Assembly (NCBI RefSeq): GCF_014905175.1
Contig: NC_057788.1
Location: forward strand, 11,415,446-11,479,445
Length of the DNA stretch: 64,000 nt
Origin: Aphidius gifuensis
Lineage: Eukaryota > Arthropoda > Insecta > Hymenoptera > Braconidae
Direction: 5' to 3'
Position numbers and translations under genes: made by a program. This document shows positions 13,019 through 24,576 of the stretch, piece after piece. The notes under the pieces are model-generated. The model had not been told where the DNA came from. It was given only the letters and a program-made list of their open reading frames with translations, and searched no databases. Position 1 is the first letter of the stretch, and the number at the start of each line of letters is the position of its first letter.

Positions 13019-14199
13019 TATCGATGATCGGCTGTGATTTTTTGCTTTCATAAATTACATCAGCTAAAAAAAACTTAAATTAGAATTTGCGACGTAAATT
13101 TGACGTAAAAATAAAATATAACAATTTGTTAAATTGTCCCTAGTCATTTTGTTTTAGAATTAAAATTAAAATTAAATCCAAAAAATATTTTTCCTGATAA
13201 TATTCTGGTCAGAATCTGTTCAGGAAACCTTATTCCCTTATTCAGGATACGTTCAGGTTTCCTGTTCCTTTCCTGAACAGGAAAACTGAATAAAAAAAAT
13301 TAAATTATTTGATAAATTTTTCCTGATAATATCCTGGTCAGAATCTGTTCAGGAAACCTTATTCAGGATACGTTCAGGTTTCCTGTTCCTTTCCTGAACA
13401 GGAAAACTGAATAAAAAAAATTAATTTATTTGATAAATTTTTCCTGATAGTATTCTGGTCAGAATCTGTTCAGGAAACCTTATTCAGGATACGTCAAGGT
13501 TTCCTGTTCCTTTCCCGAACAGGATTGGATAAGGTTACCTGACTTAAAGAAATCGTAAGGTGTCCTGACCAGGTTCGGGTCAGGAATGAGTCAGGTTCCC
13601 TGAATAAGGAATCCTGATCCGTTTCTGATCAGGGTTTGAGGTGAAATAGGGCATCCTGAAAATTTTTCCTTTCGGGACAATTTGCCTGATCCGGATAGCA
13701 TCAGGATAACCTTAACTGATCCTTAAAAGGGACATCTTGATCCAATCTGGATCCAGATTTGATCAAGTAAAAATTAAAACATAATTCATTTTTTTAAATA
13801 CAATTTGCCTGATCCGGATAGCATCAGGATAACCTTAGCTTATCCTTAATAGGAACATCTTGATCCAATCTGGATCCAGATTTGATCAAGTAAAAATTAT
13901 CACATAATTTATTTTTTTTAATACAATTCGCCTGATCCGGATAGCATCAGGATAACCTCAACTTATCCTTAACAGGGACATCTTGATCCAATCTGGAGTA
14001 ATTTCTATATTTTCCGGACTGAACACGTACAAAAAATATAATTATTTTATGTTTTGATTTTTTCTTTATATTTTTAATAGTTAATTATTATTTATCTATA
14101 TTTTTTGTTTAGTTATCTGCTAACTTATATTTATTTATTATTTATTAATCCATAAGAATGAAAAAATCTTCCCGAGTATCGTTTGTCAAAATCAAATGG

Positions 14200-14272
14200 C
14201 TCAATGGGTAGAGCGTCGCCCCCATATTTTCAATTCCGCGTTCGAGGGTTCAAGACCCAGTCACTGTAAATT
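14200..14272 (+). ncRNA. tRNA-like sequence in palindromic element
   Basis: An A-box TGGCTCAATGG fits the consensus exactly, within a D-arm-like gctc...gagc. A B-box GGGTTCAAGACCC follows about 43 bases later in a perfect T-arm stem. The acceptor stem does not pair and the anticodon arm is unclear. I read it as a tRNA-derived relic or Pol III promoter, not a working tRNA. Confidence 0.4.
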
Positions 14273-15469
14273 AATTTATTGGGTCAGGTTTAAGAGCAGA
14301 ATATTTAGGTTCCGGTTTAGGTCAGTTCCATAATGTAACGTTTATACATCCGTCATATATCAACCACTATATGTTATAAGAAAAAATATGGAAAAAAAAT
14401 TTTTTTTTTTTTTTTCAAAAATGCAAATGTTCCCTGGTCCATTTCGGATCATGTACAATGATCAGGATTGAATCCAGATCCCGGATCCGTTTTGGATCAT
14501 GTATCCTTACGTTATCCTGAAGACGACATCAGGTACCCTGATCCAATCTGGATACGAACCTTACCAAAAAACATTACCATCCTGATCCATTTCGGATCCA
14601 TAATCTGGATCCAGAATGGATTTGAAATCAGGATATCCTGATCAGGTTCTGATCAGGACCTGACTTAAATTTCTACTCGAGCTATTATCTTATCACAATC
14701 ATGATATTTTACACATTATATTATTATGTAAATCATTTACAAATGATTTGGAAATAAAACCAATAACAATATATTTTTTGTTTTTGACGGTATGTATGTA
14801 CCATCACAGATATTCGAATTTCCAATCTTTTGGTACAATTTGACTGCCATCTAAGTTTTCTGGACATTGTTTTCATTTTAGTTTATTTATACTGGGGTGC
14901 AGTCAGCCTTGCACCTGTATTACTGAACATTTTTTTTACTTAAATAGTTTCTCAGATTTTTCTTTGATTTTTTTTCGCAATTTTACTCGGAAGAAATGCG
15001 GTGAAAATCAAAGTAAAACGAAAAAAATATCGGAGAGAAACAGAGGAATCATGGAGAAAATCAGAGAAAAATATTGGAGAGAAACGAAAGAATAATGGAG
15101 AAAAGCAGAGAAAAATTTTCTTTAGAGTATTTTGATGAAATATGTTTAAATTAATATTGCTAGCAAAATGGGAAATTAAATAGATACTTAATATTCTAAA
15201 AATAAAAGAATAGATAATATTTAATTGTTTTATTTATTGGACTTTTTGTTTGTCAGGTAATTTAGGTATTTCAAAATAAAAAAAAATATAACATGAAAAA
15301 ATAAAATTGCAGGAAGATATTTTTATGATAACAATATGTTAACAAAATTGCTTTCCAAATTTTAACAATATTATATTTCACAAAGATATATAATTATTTA
15401 TTCATTTTTAATTAATTTTAAAGTGAAAAAAATCACCATTCAGTGTAATAGAGTGATCTAGTAATAAAC

Positions 15470-15800
15470 TCTATAAAAAGAGAGATCTAAAATCGGTGTA
15501 TCAATTTTTAATCTCTCATAGATATCAATTGTTTGATTAACTGGAACATTGTCTTGATATCAGACAATTTTATTGTCGTTCATTAGACCTTCAAACAGCT
15601 AATGACATGTATAAGTAAATAGACTTTGTTTATAAATTTAATAGTTTATTTGAATTTACAATTCAAATAATATTAAAAAATATTTTTTAATTAATAAATA
15701 CCTTAATGTTGACCCGTTGATAAGGAATAGGATGAACGTTGTATACAAAACGTATTTCACGCTGTATAATTGTAATAGACAATTTGATCGATCAGATTTA
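15470..15800 (-). pseudogene. broken copy of small secreted gene (exons 1-2 partial)
   Basis: The exon-2 block at about 15490-15598 and the exon-1 block at about 15703-15800 are recognisable, including the intron-1 donor at about 15700. Exon 1 is cut after the region encoding SNC and joins foreign sequence, so signal peptide and start codon are lost. Exon 3 is absent: the downstream flank near 15430 is followed by unrelated bases. Confidence 0.5.
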
Positions 15801-15984
15801 TCCCTAGTCCCTATCAAAATTTTTTTTTTCATTAGGTGATTTAGATATTTAAAAAAAATATTATTTCGAGAGAATATTTTTTTATGTAAGAACAGAATTG
15901 TTTTTGAAATTTTAATGATATCATATTTCACAAAGATATAATTATTTATATATTATCAATTAATTATAAGGAGGAAAAAATCAG

Positions 15985-16230
15985 ACTAGTAGATTAGCTG
16001 TGGTACTCCATATTTACCTGAATAAAAACAGAAACAATATTAATGCAATAAACTTAGCCTCTTTGACGTGAATAAAATAGCATGTTGAAGTTTTATTTTA
16101 TATTATTGACATCAATTGTTTGATTTACTGGAGTTTGATTATGTTGGTACAAGATAATTTTCTTCTCAGTTAGATCACCTTTAAACAGCTAAAATAGTTC
16201 TTTTAATAAATAGACTTTTTTCCACAAATA
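15985..16230 (-). pseudogene. relic of type B small secreted gene, last in array
   Basis: Exon-3-like (15985-16018) and exon-2-like (up to 16198) blocks are the closest match to the relics at 3539-3840 and 8920-9245. Frames are broken. It lies about 250 bases before the assembly gap, so the array may continue there. Confidence 0.45.
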
Positions 16231-16479
16231 ACCATATACCTTTAATAATTTTTCCACCTTTTAGATAGAAAAAATTTTTCTTTTTTTGCAAACTTTATCC
16301 AATCAAAATTCGAATTTCCATCGTTTTTTATGAGATGATGTTGGTATTTCAACACTTATAATCTTCAATAATGGGGTCTTGTTCAAAGACAAAATTTTCA
16401 ACTTTCCTATAACATACCTGCAGTTAATCTTTATGAAAATATTAAAAAATAAATTATTGAAAATAAATTTTCTATAATA

Positions 16480-16579
16480 NNNNNNNNNNNNNNNNNNNNN
16501 NNNNNNNNNNNNNNNNNNNNNNNNNNNNNNNNNNNNNNNNNNNNNNNNNNNNNNNNNNNNNNNNNNNNNNNNNNNNNNN
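16480..16579. other. assembly gap (100 N)
   Basis: Exactly 100 N, the usual placeholder for a gap of unknown size. It lies at the end of the tandem array, where collapse of repeats is likely. Confidence 0.95.
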
Positions 16580-16639
16580 GACCAAATGACTTCACAAAAG
16601 ATGTGTGATATCACAACAGAAAAAACAAAGTTTTTTTTT

Positions 16640-16960
16640 ACAAAAAAGAGTCAAGTGTTCGAAATTGTCACTATAATGGTATAAGTATTTTAATTTAAAT
16701 ATGACACTAAAAAATTCCAAGAAAAGATATATATTTTTTGACGCATGTAATTAAGTCTAAACTATTAAAAAAAATTTAAACTTTTGACCCATAGTTTTTC
16801 TCCAAAAATAATAAGATTTCAGTATTATTTAAGACATATATTTTACATCAGGTGGGGTCAAGTTTAAATTTTTCAATAGTTTAGCAATACATGCGTCAAA
16901 ATATTACTAGTGGAGCACAGTGTCATATCTAAATAAAATACTTACAATTTCAGGCAGAAC
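16640..16960. repeat. inverted repeat, second copy near 47.8 kb
   Basis: The arms (about 16680-16800 and 16853-16960) pair around aggtggggtcaagttt. A related partial copy is at about 47740-47950. No coding sense. Confidence 0.5.
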
Positions 16961-17077
16961 AGACTTTTAGAAAAACTTGTTTTAATTTTATTTATATTTG
17001 AATTTCTAAGTCGTTTACAGATGAAAATCGGTACAGCATTCTTGAAAGCATGACAATAAAAGGTGAAGTTGAAATGG

Positions 17078-17406
17078 CCCAGATAACCAATTTCCGGTAG
17101 ATTACTGGAAATTACTGGTAGCTAAATACGAAAATTACCGGTAACTAAATACGAAAATTTCCAGAAATTTACTGGTAATTCTTGTGGCAACTGCTACCAG
17201 TAATCGACTAATAATTTCCGGTAATCATTATAGTAGTCTCTACCAATAATCTACCAGTAATTTTCCAATAATATTTGTGGTAAATGTTTACCAGTAATCT
17301 ACCAGTAATTTTCCGTTTACCTGTTTTTTGAAATATTTTGTATTTACCAGTAAATTTCCGGTAATTTACTAGTAGCATATTGACTTACCAGTTATGGTTA
17401 TCTGGG
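17078..17406. mobile_element. palindromic element of TTACCGGTAA-like words
   Basis: It starts cccagataacc and ends ggttatctggg. The interior is made of degenerate ttaccagtaat / tttccggtaat words in both orientations. Its architecture matches the other foldback elements here (short terminal motif, self-complementary word-repeat interior). Confidence 0.5.
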
Positions 17407-17589
17407 GGGGAACAGCAATACCGACATAAGAGATTTTATATTTTTTTAATAAACTTATACTTGTTTTTTTTGATAATTATAAATTTGTATAAGTAAAGTA
17501 AATTCTTGAATATGATAATTGCATCTTATTGTTGATATATTCTTTTAACATATAATCATAAATAAAAATCAATTGATTAATTATACATC

Positions 17590-18240
17590 TAACCAAATCC
17601 AAAATGGCGGAGTTTCAGGTATGAACAAAGTTTTTTTAAATGGACACTATATTTTTTTTTTTTGTACCAAAATTTTTCTTACATCAAAACTAATACTTTT
17701 TACTTGAAAAGTTTTTCGATAAAATCACTTTTTTTTCAGCCCATTTTTGTCTGTTGATGGATTTTCCTCAAAAAATACGGCTCAAATTCAAAAATGATAT
17801 TTGGAAAAGTTGTAGCGTTCAGGAAGACAAACACGAAAAGAAAAAAAAATTTTTTAAAAAGTTCAAAATGGCAAAGTTTAAAGTATGAACATCTTTTTTT
17901 TTTGAGGTTAGGTGTAATTTTTTTTAACTAAAAAATTGTTCGCTTCAAGACTAACACTGTTTCTAAATAAAATTGTTTGGCTAAGTCCATTTTTTTAATC
18001 CATGCTTCTCACTCCGCCATTTTGAATTTTTTACCAAAATTTTTTTTTTTTTCATGTTTGTCTTTCTAAACGCTACAACTTTTCCAAATATTATTTTCAA
18101 ATCAAAGCCATTTTTTTTTTAGGAAAATCCATCAACAGATAAAATCGGGCCGAAAAAACAGTGATTTTATCGAAAAATTTTTCAAATAAAAAGTGTTAGT
18201 TTCGATGTAAGAAACATTTTGGCGCAAAAAAAAATACAGT
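17590..18240. repeat. 650-bp inverted repeat element
   Basis: The arms (about 17650-17840 and 18040-18240) share gttgatggattttcc and gttgtagcgtt-type blocks in opposite orientation. A truncated relative lies at 24577-24776. The A/T-rich centre has no open frame. From here to 19020 I see nothing else recognisable. Confidence 0.5.
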
Positions 18241-19630
18241 ATTGTTACGTCTTGGTATCAATAAAATAAATAAATTAAATATTTAGTAAATTCAAGGGCA
18301 TATAAAATACCGAGTAAGCAATTAAATTTTTTTCTTTTATTGTTTAAATTATTTTTATTTATTTTAGCAAAATTAACATTTTACCATTTCTTTCACAATA
18401 TTATGTTTTTTTATTTTGAATTATTTTTGCAAACCGTAGTTCAAAGTCACCTTAGCTACTCGATATCTTACATCCGTTGACGTTACAAATAGTTCTCTAA
18501 GTAAAATATTAAATGCTGACTATCGTGGGACAGGTAAAATATAATTGGTCAAGATGTTCCCACTTTTAATCATACCTTCTTTTTAATTTAATTTTTATGG
18601 GAATTATTATTTTATAATTTAAGGAGCTTCACTCTTGCGACAACTCTTGTTTGGACAATATCTAAATTAATTATTAAAATTAAATTTTATATAATCAAAT
18701 CAAATAAAATAATAAAATCAATGTAACCTTTACGTGCTAATAAATAAAATTTTAAAAGTGAATTTAAATTAAATAATCTGTGTGATAAAATTGTTGTTTT
18801 TCCTTTATAAATTGACTGTTCCTAATACATTATAAAATAATTGACTGTGACATTTTTCCGGGGTGTTGCTTTTTGTGCTTCGAGTTTGTTTTACCGTTTG
18901 GATTATTCGAGACTACCAACATCAACAGACGACAATCCAGATTGACACGCTCTCAACAATTGTTTCGGATTATTCTTACATCAAGGTACATCTACAATCA
19001 TACGGATTCCCTCCTAACCCGTTACCCTGTAGGGAATAACAAAATACCCTAACGGTACGATCTAACCCCTTATGAACCGTTATTAAACGGTTGTTTCGAG
19101 GTTGGAATGTGCGCAAAAAAAACCGAAAACAAACCCTTCTTAAACCTAAAAATAACCAAATGAGAACTAACTGTTAGTTAACTGTTGATAAACCTTGTTC
19201 AAACCCGAATATTTTGGATTCAAATAACTAACCGAAAACTAACCAGAAACTAACTCTTTTGGGTAATCGCATTTATGGTTTACTCATAGTTGATTTAGGG
19301 TTTGTTGGCGGTTAATTAGACTTAGTTTATTCGTAGTTGGTTAGCAGTTCGTTAACAGTAATTATCTAAGTATATATTACAGTAAATAAATGACAGTATA
19401 AACTCGTTCACATTGAAAATAATCTGGAACTATGCATAAATAACAAGGTTTCAATGATAATTTATTGTTTTGTCATATGAATATAGTCACAATATACAAT
19501 ATTGTATAGAGACGATACAAATAAAAAATACATAGAAAGAACAGAAAAAAATTATGCAATAGAAAAAGGTCTCAAAGGTTCTTCTTCTTCCTGTCCGCTT
19601 CTACCTGGTGATACGGTATGGGTAATACAG

Positions 19631-19759
19631 AGGGGCGTGAAAATAACAGAGTGATGGGAGTTTTTTATCTTTTTTTTCTCTATAGTTTTCCTCTTCTAAT
19701 ATAAACTCCAAGCTGACTGCCAAACTCCCCACCACTCTATTATTTTCACGCTCAGCCCC
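19631..19759. repeat. small foldback inside the 19-21.4 kb element
   Basis: The left arm begins aggggcgtgaaaataacaga and the right arm ends tattttcacgctcagcccc, with a pyrimidine-rich loop. Confidence 0.5.
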
Positions 19760-20255
19760 CGCATTACTCTACGATTCAATTTAATTTTTAATAATTTTTT
19801 TAGCCCTTTTAATGATATCTTTTTGATTGGAATTTTTTTCTTTATATTTAAAATACATTAAAGAAAAATAACCTAGCTCGCCAATCAGTTTAGACGTACG
19901 CTATAATTCATGTTTTTTTCAATTTTCAAAAATTAATATCTTGGCCGGATGATAACTCATTTGATTGGAATTTTAAAATTAACTTAATATACAAAAATTA
20001 AAAGTATTAAACAAATTCCAATCAATTCAGAGTCATATAAATTATCGATTTTTTACCTGGCTTACCTGTGGACGGCAGACAATAAAAATGATTGGAAATA
20101 GGTGCACCGTGTTCTGGGTCTCAAAAACTACCATTTAACAGGTATTTTGTTCAATTCAGTTTCACACACTGTTTTTGCCTCTGTCTTACCGTCTATAATG
20201 TAAATGTATAAAAAAAATCTACGTTGCTACTACAGATTATTGGGAGCTTTCTTTC

Positions 20256-20620
20256 ACGGCGGACGACCGCCAGCGAAATACCACCTCTACCGCTCACTAC
20301 TGCTTAGAGTGGGTATAAGCAGAGTGGAGCCATAGATGATTTTTACCTCGGAAGTGACGGAACCCCCTTATACCCGCTCCATACAATGAGCTCGGAAGTG
20401 ACGAAAAACCTCTTATACTCACTCCATACGGCGAGCACAAAATGTCGGACTAATAGGACCTCGGTGGCTTCACTCTGCTTATACCCACTCTACTACTGCT
20501 CACCGTCACCATCCACCACTATATAGTCACTACTCACTACTCCTATAGTACACTCACACATATATGAAAGTAGTGACGGTGAGCAGTGGAGGTGGTATTT
20601 CTCGGCAGCCGTCCGGGAGG
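20256..20620. mobile_element. 365-bp foldback MITE-like element
   Basis: Outer arms (agcgaaataccacctctacc against aggtggtatttctcgg) and inner arms (agagtgggtataagcagag against its reverse complement near 20473-20492) form nested stems. It is more GC-rich than its surroundings, suggesting a separate origin. No coding frame. Confidence 0.55.
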
Positions 20621-21820
20621 AAGGAAACCTTGAACAATTATGTCCATAACAAGCGGTGATCAAAAATACGTTCGATTATAAATATGTGAGTAAACTTGAC
20701 AATTTTTTTTTTTTAATTAAGCATGTGTATGTGCGAGGTTGTATGTGGTTCTCCATGGACCAAAAGAACACAAAAGAATACATAGATTGTCATATCATGA
20801 AAATATTCAACCGATGAAAACAATACTTCTAGTTTGTCTACTCAAAAATAGTCAAACAGATAATCTATTAATAACAACTATTATATTTTCTCCGTCATAA
20901 TCCCATGCCGGAAAAATTTCTCCGCCATCAATCTCATGCCGGAGTAATTTCTCCGAAAATGGGACAATAACGGAATGATGCCGGAGAAAGCCGGTGTGAT
21001 GGCAGAGAAATATTTCTACTAGGGATAAGTCGTCTGAAATTAGTAGATGTAATCCAACCACAAACAAACCCTATAAAAACTTCAAACCTCAGAATAACCT
21101 GATTCCAATCCACGAGAGTGATTGGGTCATATCGTTGTGGCAACCTCGAGTAACCGAAATTAAACCGAAGTTATTGAACGGTTAAATAACGGTTACAGCA
21201 AACTGGTCTTCGGTTCATATAACCTTAGAATAACCATTATACAACGCGGTTAGAGACGGTTGTTTTTGCGCACATTACAACCGCCAGATAACAGTTATCC
21301 AACCACGAACAAACCTTAGAAAAACTTAACCCCAAAATAACCCGATTCCAACTGACGAAACGGGTTGGATCGTACCGTTAGGGTAAGAGGATTTTTTAAT
21401 ATTCCAGGTAAGAATTCTCGGGCTTGACGACCGTGTCAGGCTTATGCAAGGGCTGTGTATCAAGCTTTGGTAGCCAAGGCTTGTTTCAGGCCTGGGCCCG
21501 TTGATTTTACCCGGCTTTACACGAGCCTCGGTAACTCAGTCTTGTGTAGGGCCTGTATTTTTCGCTTTTACCCGGCCTCACACGAGCCTTGGTAACTCAG
21601 TCTTGTGTAGGGCCTGTATTTTTTGATTTTACCCGGTCTCACATGGGCCTTGGCTGCGCAGGCTTGAAACAAGCTTGTCCCCGTTGATTTTACCCGGTCT
21701 CACACGAGCCTTGAAACACAGCCTTGTGACAAGCTAGTGCCCATCGTTTCACCAAGTCTCACACGAGACTTGACTTGTGCATATATTTAATAACAAAAAA
21801 ATAGTAATTAGTTGTATAAA

Positions 21821-23921
21821 TCCTATACTATAAAAAGCATGGTGTCATGGCGTCGCATTTTGCGTGCGCATCCAAATTTGAACTTGGCGCTTCATTTTCA
21901 AACTTAGCGCCTCATTTTTGAATTTGATGGAATCTGATTGGGGTATCAAAAGGTCAAGTGCATGTCGTATAAATTGATATAGGTGGCGCTAATTGCATCT
22001 ACATATGTATGTGTGTGTTGACATATGTCACATATGATATGTGATTATAATAATATATAACAATATTATAGTAATTATAATTATATATAACAATATTTTA
22101 TATCTGTCAAAAAATATTAATGCCCATAACCTTCAAATGATTTACCAATATTTAATTGAATTGTTATAAATAAAAGAGTAACTCATGTGTTATAAATAAA
22201 AAAATAACGAAACATTGAAAAAAAAACTAGATCCAAACACAAAAAAAAAAAGATAGATTCATTTTTAAATAAGGCACGCGAACCTGTAAGAATGAAATCA
22301 AGATTTGTACATGATTAACAATAACAAAGTATTGTTAATTAAAATTTTGGAGTAAACGTATTTTTTTATTTAATCATTATTGAAGTACAAAACATACATT
22401 CATTGGTTTAAATAAACTCACGACATTCTCTTCAAGAAGAAAAAAAAAATTATTCAACGATATTTATAAATAAATGTTAACAATTGTTCGAGGTGACATG
22501 CAATCGTTAATTAACAATTTTTCATATTATTTTCCACTGAAGTACGAATTCTGCTATTATCAGCCAACGTTTTTCTCTCCAAAGATAAAAAAAAGAATTA
22601 TTTAAAAGGATTATTCTATTATTTTGAGGTGTTATGTAATTGTTTATTAACAATTCTATGGCGCCTCAAAAAATAAATGTTATTGAATGATTTGTTTTTA
22701 CTCTTGAAGGAAAAGTCATGGGTTAATTTGTATTAATAATAACAGAATTTGTCCTTCAATGGAAAAGAATAGAAAAAAATTGTTTGACGAAAATTGATTA
22801 TTAACAATCGCATGGCACCTCAGATAATAAATAATGATAGATAATTTTTTTCCTTCATTCTCGAAAAAAAAGTCATAAGCTTATTTGAGTCAATGAAAGT
22901 AGGATTCGTACTTTAATAATATTAAAAAAAAAAATAGTTTACTCGAGAACTTTAATTTACAATACTTTGTTGAATAATCAGAATATTTTGTACTAATTTG
23001 TACAAACATTGGATTTTTACCTCAAGAACAACGACAAAATTAAATATTTGCTCTAAAATGTTCATATGCAAACGCATCGGATCTTAGGTAATTTGCACTC
23101 ATAAAATCGGAATTTGTACATCAATAACAATAACAAAATATTGTGAATTAAAATTTGGAGTAGACTATTTCTTCTTACAATAAATAGCAGATGATGGCAG
23201 ACGATAGATGAAAAAAAAACTGTTGAATGAAAATTATTCATCAACAATTGCATGGTGCCTATTATTTTTGATGTGGATATTTTTGATGAGAAAAACATGA
23301 GCTACATGATTTTACTTTATAATCTATGTTATTGTTATTGAGGTGTAATTTTTTATTTTATTGATGCAAATTATAGCCTTTGCTTTTTTCTTTAAAATAG
23401 ATAAAAAACAAATAAAAAAAGAATTTATCATTAAAGGCACCATGCGTCTGTATATTGCATAAATATTTTGGAGTAATTTTATATTTTTTTTGTCGTTATT
23501 CTTCAAGTGAAAATTTCGATATTAATAGTCCAAATTAATACAAAATAATTCTGATCATTGAGCAACTTTTTTTATGATTCTGAGTTAATTAGAAAAAAAA
23601 TTGAACCATCCTCTAACCCTTCAATAGGGAGTAATTAAAATTTATGCAAAAAATTATTACAAATTATTACAAATCAAAAGGCTTCCAAAGAGTATTTTAA
23701 AACGGTTCCGTTTCCGTGAGCTGGGCTTACGCATTCTATTAGACAACGTCAAATATTATTTGTAAATTGATTTTTCCTCTAATTAAAAATTTCATTTTTT
23801 TTATTCACACACATGATGTGTCGACGTGTCATTGGCATTTGGCATCTAGGCACATCTAGGATATAGCATTATAGCAATAGCAACAACGGAGGCGGCCGCT
23901 TGCGGCCGTCGACGGCGCTAG
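21821..23921 (+). mobile_element. probable non-autonomous Helitron
   Basis: The 5' end begins TC (tcctatactataaaaagcat) after an A. The 3' end is a GC-rich hairpin (ggcggccgc-tt-gcggccgtc) about 8 bases before a terminal CTAG, followed by T. Insertion between A and T, a 5' TC, and a 3' hairpin with CTRR are the Helitron signature. There is no target duplication or terminal inverted repeat, as expected. No Rep/helicase frame is visible; the interior (22260-23600) consists of diverged repeats around gcatggcacct. Flanks rejoin into one CAGGCTTG-type element. Confidence 0.55.
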
Positions 23922-24055
23922 TGATATATAAATTTTAAAGAGAAATTATCAGGCTTTGACTATTGTGTCAGGCTTTTGCGAGGGCTGTGTATTGAGTCTC
24001 AGTAGAGTTTATTCATATAAAAAAGTTTCACTACATCTTACATCAATACCCCGAC

Positions 24056-24113
24056 GGTTGACTTGATAGCGTGTTCAACTTCTACGTGAGAGACCCCGGA
24101 TCAATCCCACGTC
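24056..24113 (+). ncRNA. tRNA-like sequence with exact B-box
   Basis: ggatcaatccc fits the B-box consensus, and an upstream gacttgatagcgtgttcaa is loosely A-box-like. No full cloverleaf. It lies inside the element 21404-24441. Confidence 0.3.
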
Positions 24114-24576
24114 ACCTCCATTTGTTTTCGTTTAATTAATGTCGTTTATTCAAATTGTTTAAATAAAAAAAAAATAATGTTATAAACATAAATTAACAAT
24201 AATAGTTTATTTATATTTGTTTTAGTTTTTTTTGCAAGCCTGTGTCAAGCCTGAGACACAGGCTTGTGCCAGGCTTGGAAAACAAGCCTGGAATACAAGC
24301 CTGACACCGGCAAAAACTTAGTGAACATTCCAGGGCTCACCCAGGCTTGACACAAGCCGGGTAGTGAAGCTTGACACGAGCCTCAGAGCCCGACAAACAG
24401 GCTTGTCCCAGGCTTGTCCCCGTCGTCACTTCCTACCTGGGATTAACGTGAAATACCAAGTTGATTTATTTTAATTATTCTATGATTATTTGCCTATTTA
24501 ATTTTGGTTTTACATATTCTTTCCTTTTTTTTTGTTATTCCATAGTTTAATTTTAATTTTTCAACTTAGTACGTAA

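Larger units (their letters stand above)
12292..14682. mobile_element. 2.4-kb composite palindromic element (CCTGATCAGG-rich)
   Basis: It starts cccgagtagaaat and ends atttctactcgag. The body is dense in CCTGATC/GATCAGG and CCTGTTCAGG words in both orientations, plus blocks of about 120 bp repeated in tandem (for example around 13200, 13320, 13440 and again around 13680, 13800, 13920). It splits the array hairpin at 12246-12291, so it inserted after the array formed. A second terminus, cccgagtggaaat, at 12504 marks a nested copy matching, in reverse, 24777-25622. No protein-coding frame is seen. Confidence 0.55.
1..16479. repeat. tandem array of duplicated gene-plus-flank units
   Basis: The same ordered blocks recur: a motif close to tatcaggtgatttaggtatt (near 8, 1540, 1890, 3345, 5320, 8715, 11080, 15255, 15830), a gene or relic, a 5' flank, then long conserved intergenic blocks. 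One such block contains caagttgtgtgtaattggtc (near 4355, 8160, 9915) and another gacggtatctaccat (near 4688, 10266). The unit length varies through internal deletions and insertions. A 2.4-kb palindromic element (12292-14682) is inserted in one unit. Stretches between the genes hold nothing else recognisable. Confidence 0.7.
19023..21407. mobile_element. 2.4-kb element with ccctaacggtacgat inverted ends
   Basis: Left end near 19023 and right end near 21407 share ccctaacggtacgatcyaac in opposite orientation, followed on both sides by related aaccgaaaacaaacc / ggttaaataacgg repeats. It holds smaller foldbacks at 19631-19759 and 20256-20620 and a ccggagaaat-type stretch near 20890-21022, so it has served as a landing site. 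A diverged relative of its ends is at about 47390-47670. No transposase frame is seen. Confidence 0.4.
21404..24441. mobile_element. 3-kb element with CAGGCTTG word repeats, split by a Helitron
   Basis: Left end ccaggtaagaattc and right end cttcctacctggg are imperfectly inverted. Just inside both ends are caggcttg / caagcctg word repeats. At 21480-21780 about five copies of a 60-bp tandem unit read ttttacccggtctcacacgag. The central 2.1 kb (21821-23921) is a separate Helitron-like insertion. Confidence 0.4.

Noticed and set aside
14200..14272. Functional tRNA gene
   Set aside because: D- and T-arms are good but the acceptor stem does not pair and the anticodon arm cannot be placed.
16303..16614. 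Open frame running through the N gap
   Set aside because: It exists only because N codons cannot contain stops.
21480..21780. CRISPR-like or spaced repeat array
   Set aside because: The 60-bp units are contiguous and diverged, with no unique spacers, and the sequence is eukaryotic.
23062..23506. Minus-strand open frames in the Helitron-like element
   Set aside because: They fall in diverged word repeats; no Rep or helicase motif is present.
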